Source of the DNA: Daejeonella lutea
Lineage (GTDB): Bacteria; Bacteroidota; Bacteroidia; Sphingobacteriales; Sphingobacteriaceae
Reading direction: 5' to 3'
Length of the DNA: 64,000 bases
NCBI RefSeq assembly: GCF_900168015.1
Contig: NZ_FUYR01000001.1
Coordinates: 1,114,943 to 1,178,942 of the forward strand
The notes under the pieces are model-generated. The model made no database searches. It had not been told where the DNA came from and saw only the letters and a program-made list of their open reading frames with translations. A program made the translations under genes and the position numbers. Below, one piece after another: positions 36,594 to 45,139 of this stretch (position 1 is the first letter of the stretch; the number at the start of each line of letters is the position of its first letter).

Positions 36594-37184
36594 ATGAGAT
36601 CTCACCTTAACCTAATGACCATTGCCATTCTAATTTCATTCTCAATTTCGTCCTGCAGCGAGAGCACGGTAACAGATACGCGCCCAAAAGATCAGCAATC
36701 CTTTATCGGAATGGTCAAAGCTGTCAGAGACTCAGCAGCGAGCGTGCCGTTAAATGATGGCAACAGGCCTGTGATGATTGATCAATCCCTGAAAAGGCTC
36801 AAGGTGTACATAGTCGACACACTCAAATCCCGTTTCGTGGGCTGGAACGCCAGAGTCCTCGATAATACAAAAACAGACCCTAATGGTGATGAAGTGAGGC
36901 TTGCGTTTGGCCTGAGTATCGACAATTTTAGCCTGGCAGAGACGGCCAGATATAAATCAGTTGTTTTCAGAGAATGGTTAAGCGATGCTCAATCTCCGCT
37001 GCGAGAGAAGCTGCTGGCCTTGAAAGTTGGCGATCATGTCAAGATTAGCGGCGGCTTTATCACCCGAGACAAACGGATTGATGTTGACCCCTATAATGAA
37101 AAAGAATTCAAGATCACTAAAAATATTTTTGCGAACCCGGAGTTCAGAGTGGATGTAACTGATGTTAATGTAGTGGAGGATTAA
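36594..37184 (+). CDS. Hypothetical lipoprotein
   Basis: A 196-aa lipoprotein with lipobox SISSC (Cys21). The mature part has no recognised domain. GDHVKISGGFITRDKRIDVD in the C-terminal third resembles an OB-fold strand pair, which would make it a small beta-barrel domain. It starts a four-gene plus-strand run (lipoprotein, helical protein, ECF sigma factor, membrane protein), with 6 bp to the next gene, so a link to envelope stress sensing is possible but unproven. Confidence 0.7.
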   Translation: MRSHLNLMTIAILISFSISSCSESTVTDTRPKDQQSFIGMVKAVRDSAASVPLNDGNRPVMIDQSLKRLKVYIVDTLKSRFVGWNARVLDNTKTDPNGDEVRLAFGLSIDNFSLAETARYKSVVFREWLSDAQSPLREKLLALKVGDHVKISGGFITRDKRIDVDPYNEKEFKITKNIFANPEFRVDVTDVNVVED

Positions 37185-37190
37185 TTCTGA

Positions 37191-37709
37191 ATGAAGCCTG
37201 AAAAATTAAGTGATATAAAGAAAGAGTTATTAAGCCGGTCAGTTCCGGAACTTACTGATATATGCCTGAGGATAGCGAAATACAAAAAGGAGAATAAGGA
37301 GCTTTTGAATTACCTTCTGTTTGACTCAGATGATCCTCTTGCGTTTGGGGAGAAGATCAAAACACTTCTCGAAGAAGAATTTAAGGCATTGCAAAAACAT
37401 TACTATTACAGCACTAAAAGCTTGAGGAAGATCTTACGGCTCATGAACCGTTATACGAAATATACAGGAAACAAACAGGTTGAAATTGAGCTCTCCTTAT
37501 GGTTCTGCAACAATTTCCTGCAATACGCCGACCTTCGGACAAGCCATAAACCGCTTCAAGGTCTGTTGATCCGACAGTTGGAAAAGATCAGCAAAATACT
37601 CCCTAAATTACATGAAGACCTCCAGTTCGATTATCAAAGTGAGTTTGAGGACCTGCTGCATAAAGCTGACAGCCAGGCAAAATGGATTAGTAAAAGCCTT
37701 TATATGTAA
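37191..37709 (+). CDS. Hypothetical all-helical protein
   Basis: A 172-aa cytoplasmic protein with no signal or membrane segment, made almost wholly of amphipathic helices (for example KLSDIKKELLSRSVPELTD and YSTKSLRKILRLMNRYTKY). No family recognised. It starts 6 bp after the lipoprotein gene, and the sigma factor starts 24 bp downstream, so it is likely in the same transcript. A helical adaptor is imaginable, but this is inference from shape only. Confidence 0.7.
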   Translation: MKPEKLSDIKKELLSRSVPELTDICLRIAKYKKENKELLNYLLFDSDDPLAFGEKIKTLLEEEFKALQKHYYYSTKSLRKILRLMNRYTKYTGNKQVEIELSLWFCNNFLQYADLRTSHKPLQGLLIRQLEKISKILPKLHEDLQFDYQSEFEDLLHKADSQAKWISKSLYM

Positions 37710-37733
37710 CAATCCCTGAATGGCATTATCTAA

Positions 37734-38243
37734 ATGAAAATTACAGGTTTGAGCAAAGAAGCGCTTTTCAAAGAAATTTTTCAGGCCAATTCTAAAAAAA
37801 TCTACCATTTGTGTTATGGTTATACTGGTGATGATGACACCGCGAATGACCTTATGCAGGAGACTTTTATGAAGGTCTGGCAAAATCTGGACAAGTTTCG
37901 GAATCAGGCTCTGATTTCTACATGGATCTATCGGATTGCTGTAAATACCTGTCTTTCATATCTGCGCGTTGAGAAAAGGCAACCCAAGGATGAGCTTACC
38001 GATAATATAATTGAAACAAAGGGAGAGGAAATCTCGGATAAAAACGAGCAGGTAGCATCGTTGTATAAGTGTATTGCTCAACTTGAAGAAAATGAGAGAA
38101 TTATTATAACAATGGTTCTCGACGAAGTTCCGTATACTGAAATAGCAACAATTTCAGGAATTTCAGAAGGTAATCTTAGAGTTAAGATTCACCGCATTAA
38201 ACAAAAACTGACTGAATTATATAATAAGAATGAAAGATTTTGA
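37734..38243 (+). CDS. ECF-family RNA polymerase sigma factor
   Basis: A 169-aa sigma-70 family protein with region 2 (YHLCYGYTGDDDTANDLMQETFMKVW, core TANDLMQETFMKVW, near residues 38-52) and region 4 helix-turn-helix (EVPYTEIATISGISEGNL then RVKIHRIKQKL). It directs RNA polymerase to its own promoter set. The stop overlaps the start of the next gene by 14 bp, the usual arrangement of an ECF sigma factor with its membrane-bound regulator. Sixth-region C-terminal extensions are absent. Confidence 0.93.
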   Translation: MKITGLSKEALFKEIFQANSKKIYHLCYGYTGDDDTANDLMQETFMKVWQNLDKFRNQALISTWIYRIAVNTCLSYLRVEKRQPKDELTDNIIETKGEEISDKNEQVASLYKCIAQLEENERIIITMVLDEVPYTEIATISGISEGNLRVKIHRIKQKLTELYNKNERF

Positions 38244-38835
38244 AGCATTAAAGAGTATCTGGCACAACCAGGTAGCGCTGCCGAAGGTCAGTCACGAAGA
38301 CGTACTAGAAAAGGTGAACAAGACCAGAACAGGACTTGCTAGCAGATTACTCTTAGAAATGCTGGGAATGATTCTGGCAACTGCTTTCCTTATTTATGTA
38401 TGGATAGAAATGCCTTTCAGAATGTGGACCACCCATCTTGCAATGGCTGTTTTTCTGGGATGTTGCGTTTACTATATTATTGCACAGATCGCTAATTACC
38501 TAAAGATTACATACGATAGCCTCCTTGACAAGCCCGAAGAATATATTCTTTACTTAAAGAAATATAAACATGACAGATTTATATTCAATACGAGGAAGTA
38601 CCGTATCTATTCTATTTTCGTCACTGCCGGATTTATGCTTTATTTTGTTGAAATCGCTTTTCTGGCTATGTTATGGGTTACAATAGCTGGGATCGTTTTC
38701 ACCTTTGCCTGGATTATTGTATGGTATTTTGTGTTGATGCCAATCTATATTAAAAAGGAAGAATCGAAGCTTGAAGATATGATTGAAAATCTGGAAAGGT
38801 TGGAAATGCAATTCGCAGATTCAGACTTCGAATAG
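38230..38835 (+). CDS. Membrane protein, probable anti-sigma factor
   Basis: A 201-aa protein with four predicted membrane helices (about 42-59, 69-90, 127-148 and 150-171) and short soluble N- and C-terminal tails. The N-terminal ~35 residues (KDFEALKSIWHNQ) would face the cytoplasm and could hold the sigma factor. There is no zinc-binding anti-sigma motif (HxxxCxxC). Translational coupling to the sigma gene is the main reason for the call. A role as another membrane component cannot be excluded. Confidence 0.75.
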   Translation: MKDFEALKSIWHNQVALPKVSHEDVLEKVNKTRTGLASRLLLEMLGMILATAFLIYVWIEMPFRMWTTHLAMAVFLGCCVYYIIAQIANYLKITYDSLLDKPEEYILYLKKYKHDRFIFNTRKYRIYSIFVTAGFMLYFVEIAFLAMLWVTIAGIVFTFAWIIVWYFVLMPIYIKKEESKLEDMIENLERLEMQFADSDFE

Positions 38836-38859
38836 TAAACGTTTTACGTTTGGCCGGCG

Positions 38860-38901
38860 GGTCTGAATGAAAACGATTAACTTGACTAGTTTTCTCAGAC
38901 C
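38860..38901. terminator. Hairpin at a convergent gene junction
   Basis: GGTCTGA (38860-38866) pairs with TCAGACC (38895-38901), and inside it GAAAAC (38869-38874) pairs with GTTTTC (38889-38894), a 13-bp stem with a 2-nt bulge and 14-nt loop. It lies between the convergent anti-sigma and PliI-like genes. The right arm is part of a heptad array. There is no clean U-run, so strength is uncertain. Confidence 0.55.
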
Positions 38902-38928
38902 TCAGACCTCAGACCTCAGACCTCAATT
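38894..38928. repeat. Perfect heptad array CTCAGAC x4 overlapping a stop codon
   Basis: CTCAGAC is repeated exactly at 38894, 38901, 38908 and 38915, followed by CTCAATT (38922). The stop codon of the minus-strand PliI-like gene (38923-38925) is inside the last unit. Confidence 0.7.
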
Positions 38929-39549
38929 CTCCTCCTCCTTCTCAACCTCTTTCACACTCAGACTATTACTCCTTAAGGTATACTCCAATTTGCGAATTTG
39001 GCCTGTAGCTTTACTGATACTGTCATCGGTGCTAAATAATGGAAATTGACGCATCAGCTTACCGTCCTTTACATATACCGAATCGCTGCCTTTATAGCCC
39101 TTTTTCAAGGTGCTGCCAAGCTCAGGGAAGCGGATCTGCTGGTTAGAGCCGCTTTCATTATACTCGTAAATGTACATGCTGAGGTAAGAGCCCTCCCCTT
39201 CGCCTTTCGACTGAATATATAGCTCAGGATTACCATCCGAATCGAGATCCATGTCCCAGGCGTCTACAATCCTGCCATCCAATTCACCAGATATAGACCG
39301 GTAATTCAAATGCGTAGAATCAGATCGTAAGACCATATAGCCGCCAACGGAGTTTGAACCTCTGCCCCAGCTAACAACGTCGAGTGTTAATCCAGGCTTC
39401 ACCTCTATAGCTTTATGATAGCGGAAAGGCTGCATTACCTTTTTCGCTGCCGGCTTATTGGAAACTACAGGCTTTTGCTCCTCGGTTGTGCAGGAACTAA
39501 TTAAGACTGCTATCAATGCTATGCCGGATATACTCTTTATAAAATTCAT
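38923..39549 (-). CDS. PliI-like lipoprotein (putative I-type lysozyme inhibitor family)
   Basis: A 208-aa lipoprotein with lipobox LISSC (Cys20). The mature domain follows the PliI pattern: an acidic loop DMDLDSDGNPELYIQSKGEG, then GSYLSMYIYEYNES, the core PELGSTLKKGYKGSDSV, and QFPLFSTDDSISKATG. PliI proteins bind and block invertebrate-type lysozymes in the periplasm. Here the N-terminal extension of about 50 residues is longer than in the enterobacterial inhibitor. The DSDG loop could bind calcium. The assignment rests on my recall of the family pattern and needs a profile check. Confidence 0.7.
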   Translation of the reverse strand: MNFIKSISGIALIAVLISSCTTEEQKPVVSNKPAAKKVMQPFRYHKAIEVKPGLTLDVVSWGRGSNSVGGYMVLRSDSTHLNYRSISGELDGRIVDAWDMDLDSDGNPELYIQSKGEGEGSYLSMYIYEYNESGSNQQIRFPELGSTLKKGYKGSDSVYVKDGKLMRQFPLFSTDDSISKATGQIRKLEYTLRSNSLSVKEVEKEEEN

Positions 39550-39640
39550 ATGTAAACTTGAATTAGGCAGGCAACTACACAGAATGCTGCTTTCTCAAAT
39601 TTAAAAAAATCTGAGTAAGGATAGCAGTGTAGCAGGATAA

Positions 39641-40240
39641 TTACTGGCGAAATTCAATTCCTACCCTTTTACCGGAAATATTTTCCAGCATAGGCTTAAA
39701 GATCAAACGGGCGTTCTCATTTGTTTTTCCCAGGATATTCTGCTTGCCGGCATAGTCCAGGATCTGTTTTTCAGCAATCTTGTAAATATCTTCTACCATA
39801 TTTTTAGAATCGCCTGGAAACCACGCACCTGATACGTCGTAGACTTTAGACTGCTGATGATCAAGTTTGACGTAACAAATTTCAGGTTTAGGAAGAAATA
39901 CGGTTAATGAATCGGATCCCGAAGGAACAATATCGCTTTTTTTAATTCTTGTAAGGTCAATACAACCGGTCACTTCACCGACAGCGACAAAAAGGATGCG
40001 CTTATCAGGCAATATGTTTCTGATCTCCTTTTTCTCGATAACATCCTTCATAGAATATTTGACGAGCTCGAGCTTCCCCATACTCACGATCTTCTCGACC
40101 ATCACATCATCATTGATCTCTGTTCGGGTAATAAAAAATTGTCTCTTTATATAGAAAAACAGCCCGAGAATTAGAACTATAGTAGTAATTGCTACTGTTA
40201 GAAGAATTGCGGTACGGGTGCGGAGAAAAGATTGGCTCAT
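39641..40240 (-). CDS. DUF4230 domain membrane-anchored protein
   Basis: A 199-aa DUF4230 protein with one N-terminal membrane helix (about residues 11-31) and a soluble extracytoplasmic domain. Characteristic patterns: SMGKLELVKYSMKDVIEKKE, KRILFVAVGEVTGCIDLTRI and VFLPKPEICYVKLD. The family is widespread in Bacteroidota and of unknown function. The beta-rich domain is often compared with stomatin/SPFH-like modules. It is separated from trxB by about 150 bp, mostly occupied by a two-armed heptad element. Confidence 0.85.
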   Translation of the reverse strand: MSQSFLRTRTAILLTVAITTIVLILGLFFYIKRQFFITRTEINDDVMVEKIVSMGKLELVKYSMKDVIEKKEIRNILPDKRILFVAVGEVTGCIDLTRIKKSDIVPSGSDSLTVFLPKPEICYVKLDHQQSKVYDVSGAWFPGDSKNMVEDIYKIAEKQILDYAGKQNILGKTNENARLIFKPMLENISGKRVGIEFRQ

Positions 40241-40274
40241 AGCAGATTAAGTGCAAAAAAGATGCCTGAAGAGG

Positions 40275-40395
40275 AATAAAGAACAAAGAGCAAAGAATAA
40301 AGACCAAAGAATATAGCGGCTTCCAAATCAAACCTGAAATCCGTCAGATCTGCGGTTGCGGTCTTTGATCCTTGATCTTTACTCCTTGATCCTAA
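40275..40395. repeat. Two-armed heptad element between DUF4230 and trxB
   Basis: The left arm has six 7-bp units: AATAAAG (40275, 40296), AACAAAG (40282), AGCAAAG (40289), ACCAAAG (40303), AATATAG (40310). The right arm has five complementary-type units: GTCTTTG (40361), ATCCTTG (40368), ATCTTTA (40375), CTCCTTG (40382), ATCCTAA (40389). Compared as reverse complements, the arms agree at 25 of 35 positions by my count, and the spacer is about 45 bp. The right arm contains the trxB stop codon (40392-40394). Confidence 0.7.
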
Positions 40396-41357
40396 TCAAC
40401 GTTCACTTGTACCGGATGCTCTTTATCCGCCAAATATCTTTCAGCCTCCAGGGCAGCCATACAACCAGTTCCAGCAGCCGTGACAGCTTGTCTCCAGAGC
40501 TTATCCTGCGCATCACCACAAGCAAATACTCCTTCAATGTTGGTTTTGGAGCTGTCGGGCTGTGTGATAAGATAACCCGTCTCATCCATATCCAGCCATC
40601 CTTTAAATATTTCTGTATTCGGATTATGTCCAATAGCAACGAAAAAGCCGCTGACATCGATGATGTTCTCCTCGTTCGTCTTATTATTAAATACACGGAC
40701 GCCAGTAACGTTTTTACCGTCGCCAATGATTTCTTTAGTGTCCGTATTATAATGAATCACAATATTGGGGATGCTTAAAACTCGATGCTGCATAGCTTTT
40801 GAAGCCCGGAATTCATCGCGACGAACAAGCATGTGCACAGTTTTACAAAGCTTGGACAAATAGGCAGCTTCCTCGGCGGCTGTATCACCTGCTCCAACAA
40901 TGGCAACATCCTGCCCTTTAAAAAAGAATCCATCACAAACTGCGCATGCTGATACGCCAAATCCATTATATTTTTGCTCGCTTTCAAGCCCCAGCCACTT
41001 CGCTGAAGCTCCTGTTGCGATGATTACCGTATCAGCAGTAATGGTTTTTATCTCATCGATAATGACCTTGTGCGGCGCACTGGAGAAATCAACTTTAGTA
41101 ACATACCCGAACCGAATTTCAGTTCCAAACCTTTCGGCCTGCTTTCTGAAATCTTCCATCATTTCAGGCCCCATAATTCCGGATGGATAACCTGGAAAAT
41201 TTTCGACATCTGTAGTCTGAGTTAACTGACCTCCTGGAACCATCCCGGTGTACATTACAGGTTTAAGATCAGCTCTGGCAGCATATATAGCAGCAGTATA
41301 ACCTGCTGGACCTGAACCAATTATCAGGCATTGTACGTGTTCGGTTTCTTGAGACAT
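40392..41357 (-). CDS. trxB: Thioredoxin-disulfide reductase
   Basis: A 321-aa FAD- and NADPH-dependent enzyme that reduces thioredoxin. FAD motif CLIIGSGPAGYTAAIYAAR near residue 10-28, redox-active disulfide CAVCDG in the middle, NADPH motif VAIVGAGDTAAEEA and the C-terminal FAD contact EGVFACGDAQD are all present. The ATG at 41357 (MSQETEH) is preferred to an upstream in-frame start that would add seven hydrophobic residues and overlap the promoter. It can supply electrons to NrdA through thioredoxin. Confidence 0.96.
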   Translation of the reverse strand: MSQETEHVQCLIIGSGPAGYTAAIYAARADLKPVMYTGMVPGGQLTQTTDVENFPGYPSGIMGPEMMEDFRKQAERFGTEIRFGYVTKVDFSSAPHKVIIDEIKTITADTVIIATGASAKWLGLESEQKYNGFGVSACAVCDGFFFKGQDVAIVGAGDTAAEEAAYLSKLCKTVHMLVRRDEFRASKAMQHRVLSIPNIVIHYNTDTKEIIGDGKNVTGVRVFNNKTNEENIIDVSGFFVAIGHNPNTEIFKGWLDMDETGYLITQPDSSKTNIEGVFACGDAQDKLWRQAVTAAGTGCMAALEAERYLADKEHPVQVNVD

Positions 41358-41374
41358 TATCGATAGTATAAAAA

Positions 41375-41406
41375 GCAAATTTAAAACTTTGTATGCGCAT
41401 CAACAA
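41375..41406 (-). promoter_or_regulatory. trxB promoter
   Basis: On the minus strand TTGTTG (41406-41401) and TAAATTTGC (41383-41375) are 17-20 bp apart, fitting the -33 and -7 elements of Bacteroidota. The -7 box is exact and ends 17 bp before the ATG. Confidence 0.6.
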
Positions 41407-41642
41407 TACGCATTTGTCAGGCTATTCTATAATCTTTGCGGGACTTTTTTATTGAATGAAAGTACAAAAATTTAACACTTTTATTTAAGCCCGATCAGCC
41501 TAACGTTTATTAGAACTGTTTTTGGTTGAGGTTTCCTCCCGAAGGCAGAAAACTATTAACCGTCATCACTGTCATACCGGAAAGCGTTGATCTCAGAAGT
41601 CGCTAAAAACTCTTATAATTACCGAAATTACTTAAACCACCA

Positions 41643-43823
41643 ATGTCACGAAGTTCCTTTGTTGCTGCTGCCTTAATTTTATTACTTTTTCTCTCTCCAC
41701 TCTATCTGCAAGCTCAGAAAAAAAACGCTTCATATCAGCTAAAGTTAAAGCAGGCAACTTCAGAAATCAGAATAGACGGCGTGGCTGATGAAAGAACCTG
41801 GACTGATGCTAACGTAGCCTCAAATTTCTTCATGGTCCAGCCGATGGACACCAGCTTTGCAAAAGTCAGAACCGATGTTATGATGAGCTACGACAAAGAG
41901 AATTTGTACATCATCGCCATTTGTTACCACCAACCCGGACCATACTTCGTGGAATCACTGCGGAGAGATTTCTCGTTCAACAAGAATGATAACTTCCTGC
42001 TGTTTATGGATCCGTTTGATGATAAAACAAATGGCTTTTCATTCGGCTCAAATGCCGCCGGCGCGCAGTGGGATGGGATAATGTATGATGGCAGTAAAGT
42101 AGACCTTAGTTGGGACAACAAATGGGTTTCTGCAGTAAAAAACTACGAGGACAAATGGATATTTGAGGCGGCTATCCCATTCAAATCAATCAGGTATAAA
42201 GCGGGAATCACCGAATGGGGGATAAATTTCAGCAGGTTGGACTTGAAATCAACAGAAAAATCAAGCTGGGCACCCGTTCCACGACAATTTGCAACAGCAT
42301 CTCTTGCATACACCGGCAACTTAATCTGGGATCAGCCCCCTCCGGTGCCGGGGCAAAACATTTCGTTGATTCCATATGTATTGGGTGGATTTTCGAACGA
42401 TCATACTGTAAACCCTTCTAGCCGGGATTATAAACGCGAAATAGGTGGGGATGTCAAAGTTGCTGTTACATCATCATTAAACCTGGATCTGACAGTGAAC
42501 CCTGATTATTCGCAGGTTGAAGTGGATCGACAGGTACCCAATTTGGATCGTTTTGAGCTATTCTTCCCGGAACGAAGGCAATATTTCCTTGAAAACGGTG
42601 ACCTTTTTTCAAATTATGGTTATTCCAACATACGGCCTTTCTTTTCCAGGCGTATCGGCTTGGGTGTTCCGATTCAATTTGGTGCGCGTTTAAGCGGAAA
42701 ACTTAATAAAGACTGGCGAATTGGCCTGATGGACATGCAGACGTCAAAACTTGGCAACGACCTTCCTTCGCAAAATTTTGCAGTCATGTCACTGCAACGA
42801 AGAGTATTTGCCCGCTCAAGCATTAGTGCTCTGTTCATCAATAAACAATCGATTAACTACGAGCCTTCGTATGCAGCGGCGCCAGTTTCAAGATATAATA
42901 GAAATGCTGGTTTGGAATATAATTTGGCTTCTTCAAGCAACACCTGGACCGGAAAGACTGTCGTGATGAAATCCTTTAGTCCCGATAGAAAAGGAAATGA
43001 CTTTATGCAGGCCTCGAATCTTAATTATGTCAGCGGAAACTGGAATATAAACTGGCAGCATGAAGTTGTTGGGCGCAATTATAATGCTGAAGTCGGCTAT
43101 GTACCCCGCACTGGTTATATTAATCTGAACCCTCAAGCCGCATATCTCTTTTTTCCTAAAAAAGGAAAGCTTGTAAGCCACGGACCAAAAATTGTGTCTG
43201 CAAATTACTTTGACCAGTCATTTAACAGGACAGACAACACCACTTATCTTGCCTACAACATTAACTTTAGAAGCAGGGCAACTTTTTCGGCATGGGCTGC
43301 AGCGGATTATGTCAAATTACTCAGACCTTTCGATCCTACAAACCTGGGTGTTGCTACTCTTCCAACAGGATCTGAACATCACTGGAAATCCTGGGGAACT
43401 GATTTCGTGTCGCGGCCCCAAAGCTTATTTACATACGCTTTCTCTACCCGATATGGCGGGTACTACGCTGACGGTACACGCCTGAATATAAATTCAGAAC
43501 TAGGATACCGTTTCCAACCATACCTCAGTCTTGCCTTAAGCTCAAGTTATAATGATCTGAAACTACCGCAGCCATGGGACAGGACAAAATTCTGGCTGGT
43601 GGGGCCGCGTGTCGATGTTACGATGACCAATAAGCTCTTTTTTACAGGTTTTGTGCAGTATAATGAGCAGAGGGAAAATCTAAATATTAATACCCGCCTG
43701 CAATGGAGATATAAGCCTGCTTCGGATCTGTTTATCGTTTATACAGATAACTACTTGCCAAATCCGTTTTCAGTTAAGAACAGGTTCTTGGTGTTGAAGC
43801 TCACTTATTGGTGGAATATTTAG
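41643..43823 (+). CDS. DUF5916 outer-membrane barrel protein with CBM9-like domain
   Basis: A 726-aa exported protein (signal peptide about 1-24, ending LQAQ). Residues 35-210 form a CBM9-like carbohydrate-binding domain (SEIRIDGVADERTW, and VMMSYDKENLYIIAICY). The rest matches DUF5916: a block beginning QVEVDRQVPNLDRFELFFPE, then many alternating beta-strands, ending in the aromatic-terminal LKLTYWWNI typical of outer-membrane barrels. Function unknown. A hydrolase or glycan receptor role has been suggested from domain company. Preceded by a leader of more than 200 bp, so it is a single gene with its own promoter. Confidence 0.87.
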   Translation: MSRSSFVAAALILLLFLSPLYLQAQKKNASYQLKLKQATSEIRIDGVADERTWTDANVASNFFMVQPMDTSFAKVRTDVMMSYDKENLYIIAICYHQPGPYFVESLRRDFSFNKNDNFLLFMDPFDDKTNGFSFGSNAAGAQWDGIMYDGSKVDLSWDNKWVSAVKNYEDKWIFEAAIPFKSIRYKAGITEWGINFSRLDLKSTEKSSWAPVPRQFATASLAYTGNLIWDQPPPVPGQNISLIPYVLGGFSNDHTVNPSSRDYKREIGGDVKVAVTSSLNLDLTVNPDYSQVEVDRQVPNLDRFELFFPERRQYFLENGDLFSNYGYSNIRPFFSRRIGLGVPIQFGARLSGKLNKDWRIGLMDMQTSKLGNDLPSQNFAVMSLQRRVFARSSISALFINKQSINYEPSYAAAPVSRYNRNAGLEYNLASSSNTWTGKTVVMKSFSPDRKGNDFMQASNLNYVSGNWNINWQHEVVGRNYNAEVGYVPRTGYINLNPQAAYLFFPKKGKLVSHGPKIVSANYFDQSFNRTDNTTYLAYNINFRSRATFSAWAAADYVKLLRPFDPTNLGVATLPTGSEHHWKSWGTDFVSRPQSLFTYAFSTRYGGYYADGTRLNINSELGYRFQPYLSLALSSSYNDLKLPQPWDRTKFWLVGPRVDVTMTNKLFFTGFVQYNEQRENLNINTRLQWRYKPASDLFIVYTDNYLPNPFSVKNRFLVLKLTYWWNI

Positions 43824-43825
43824 TG

Positions 43826-43902
43826 GATTTGCCACGCTGCGCTCAATGACAAAAACACAGTCACGTAACTTATGAAAGGTGTCAATGCGAGCGAACAGAA
43901 AT
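43826..43902. repeat. Imperfect inverted repeat between convergent genes
   Basis: The left arm reads GCTGCGCTCAATGACA (about 43838-43852) and the right arm TGTCAATGCGAGCGAAC (about 43881-43898). They are imperfect reverse complements, flanked by GATT and AATC. The core resembles the dispersed TCATTGCGAGCGAAGC-type palindromic words seen in many bacterial intergenic regions. Between the DUF5916 gene and the convergent dipeptidase gene it may act as a bidirectional terminator. Confidence 0.5.
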
Positions 43903-43904
43903 AA

Positions 43905-45062
43905 TCACTTCCCTTTATTAGCCCTTAACAAACGCACGAAGTTATCTCCTAAAATATTCTTTATGTCCTTAACTGAGTATCCTTTTTTCACGAGCGCTTC
44001 AGTAATAGCCGGGTAGTCGGAAACATCATCAAGATGTTGCGGATATGATTCTGCACCATCAAAATCTGCCCCAAGTCCGACATGTTCAGATCCAACCAGC
44101 TTCACCATATGGTCGATATGGGCAATCAGCAGATCAAGCGGAGCCCGCATGTCGTAAATTTCCTGACTGTATTTTGTATTAATCTCATTCTGTGCTTTTG
44201 AACGGTTTGAAGCTTTAGTCAGCTCTGCTAACTCGGCTCTATGATCAGCATTAAATTTTTGCTGTTTTCTGCTATATGTGCTATCGAGAAAACCACTATA
44301 AAAATTAACGAAAACGACGCCACCCGTTTTTGCAATAGCCTTTATCTGATCGTCTTTAAGATTTCTCTGGTGCGCATTAAACACATACGCTGAACTGTGA
44401 GATGCCATAACCGGCTTTGTGGATATCCTGATCGCGTCATAAAATGTGGTTTCGCCTACGTGAGAAAGGTCGACAATCACACCCAGCTCATTCATCCGCG
44501 TAATTATCTGTTTGCCCAAATCAGTCAGACCAATATGTTTGAGACTGTCCTTGCGAAAGGTTTCGTCGTAAGCAGAGCTTGCCCAGGGAGTACTGTTGTT
44601 CCATGTTAGAGTCATGTACGTCATTCCCCTTGCGGCAAGCGCTTCGAGGTTTTCCAGCCGGCTTTCTATCATATGGCCCCCTTCTACACCTATCATTCCG
44701 GCCATTCTCCCAGACTTAACAGTCGATTTTAGTTCAGAGGCAGTTCTAACCAACCTTATCTTATCCGGATGCCGGTTAGCAAGAGCATTCAGGGAATCAA
44801 TTTGCCGGTTAGCCATAGCAAAGCCGCCGGTTGCATCACACCAGATCGAAAATACCTGAACATCAAGTCCACCTTCTTTTGCACGAACCAAGTCGAAATT
44901 GCCGCCTGGCTGACGCTTACCGACATCGATACCAGATCTGATCTGATCAGAGATAATATCGCCGTGTGTATCAACAACAATGGCTTTATCATGGAGTTTG
45001 GCCGATTGCCCAAATACCTGTATTGAGGAAATTAATGAGAGAACTAGCAGTACTTTTTTCAT
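43905..45062 (-). CDS. Membrane dipeptidase (peptidase M19), exported
   Basis: A 385-aa M19 dipeptidase with a signal peptide (1-18, ending VFGQ). Zinc site residues: VVDTHGDII (His-x-Asp), EGGHMIESR (Glu), VIVDLSHVGE (His) and PVMASHSSA (His). A typical C-terminal GADFDGAE follows. It cleaves dipeptides, often with an unusual or D-residue, in the periplasm. The ATG at 45062 is used in place of a TTG two codons earlier. The 3' end abuts the inverted repeat. Confidence 0.93.
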   Translation of the reverse strand: MKKVLLVLSLISSIQVFGQSAKLHDKAIVVDTHGDIISDQIRSGIDVGKRQPGGNFDLVRAKEGGLDVQVFSIWCDATGGFAMANRQIDSLNALANRHPDKIRLVRTASELKSTVKSGRMAGMIGVEGGHMIESRLENLEALAARGMTYMTLTWNNSTPWASSAYDETFRKDSLKHIGLTDLGKQIITRMNELGVIVDLSHVGETTFYDAIRISTKPVMASHSSAYVFNAHQRNLKDDQIKAIAKTGGVVFVNFYSGFLDSTYSRKQQKFNADHRAELAELTKASNRSKAQNEINTKYSQEIYDMRAPLDLLIAHIDHMVKLVGSEHVGLGADFDGAESYPQHLDDVSDYPAITEALVKKGYSVKDIKNILGDNFVRLLRANKGK

Positions 45063-45139
45063 ATTCAACTTGTGTTGTGATTAGCAGATCGTAGAAGTGG
45101 TCATTGTATTTAAAAATAACTTATTCCTGAGATAAAATG

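Noticed and set aside
36297-36605. 102-aa minus-strand frame
   Set aside because: It lies in the lipoprotein promoter region and overlaps its start. Composition is not protein-like and no family is recognised.
38894-38928. Considered as a CRISPR array
   Set aside because: Units are 7 bp with no spacers, and no cas genes are in the window.
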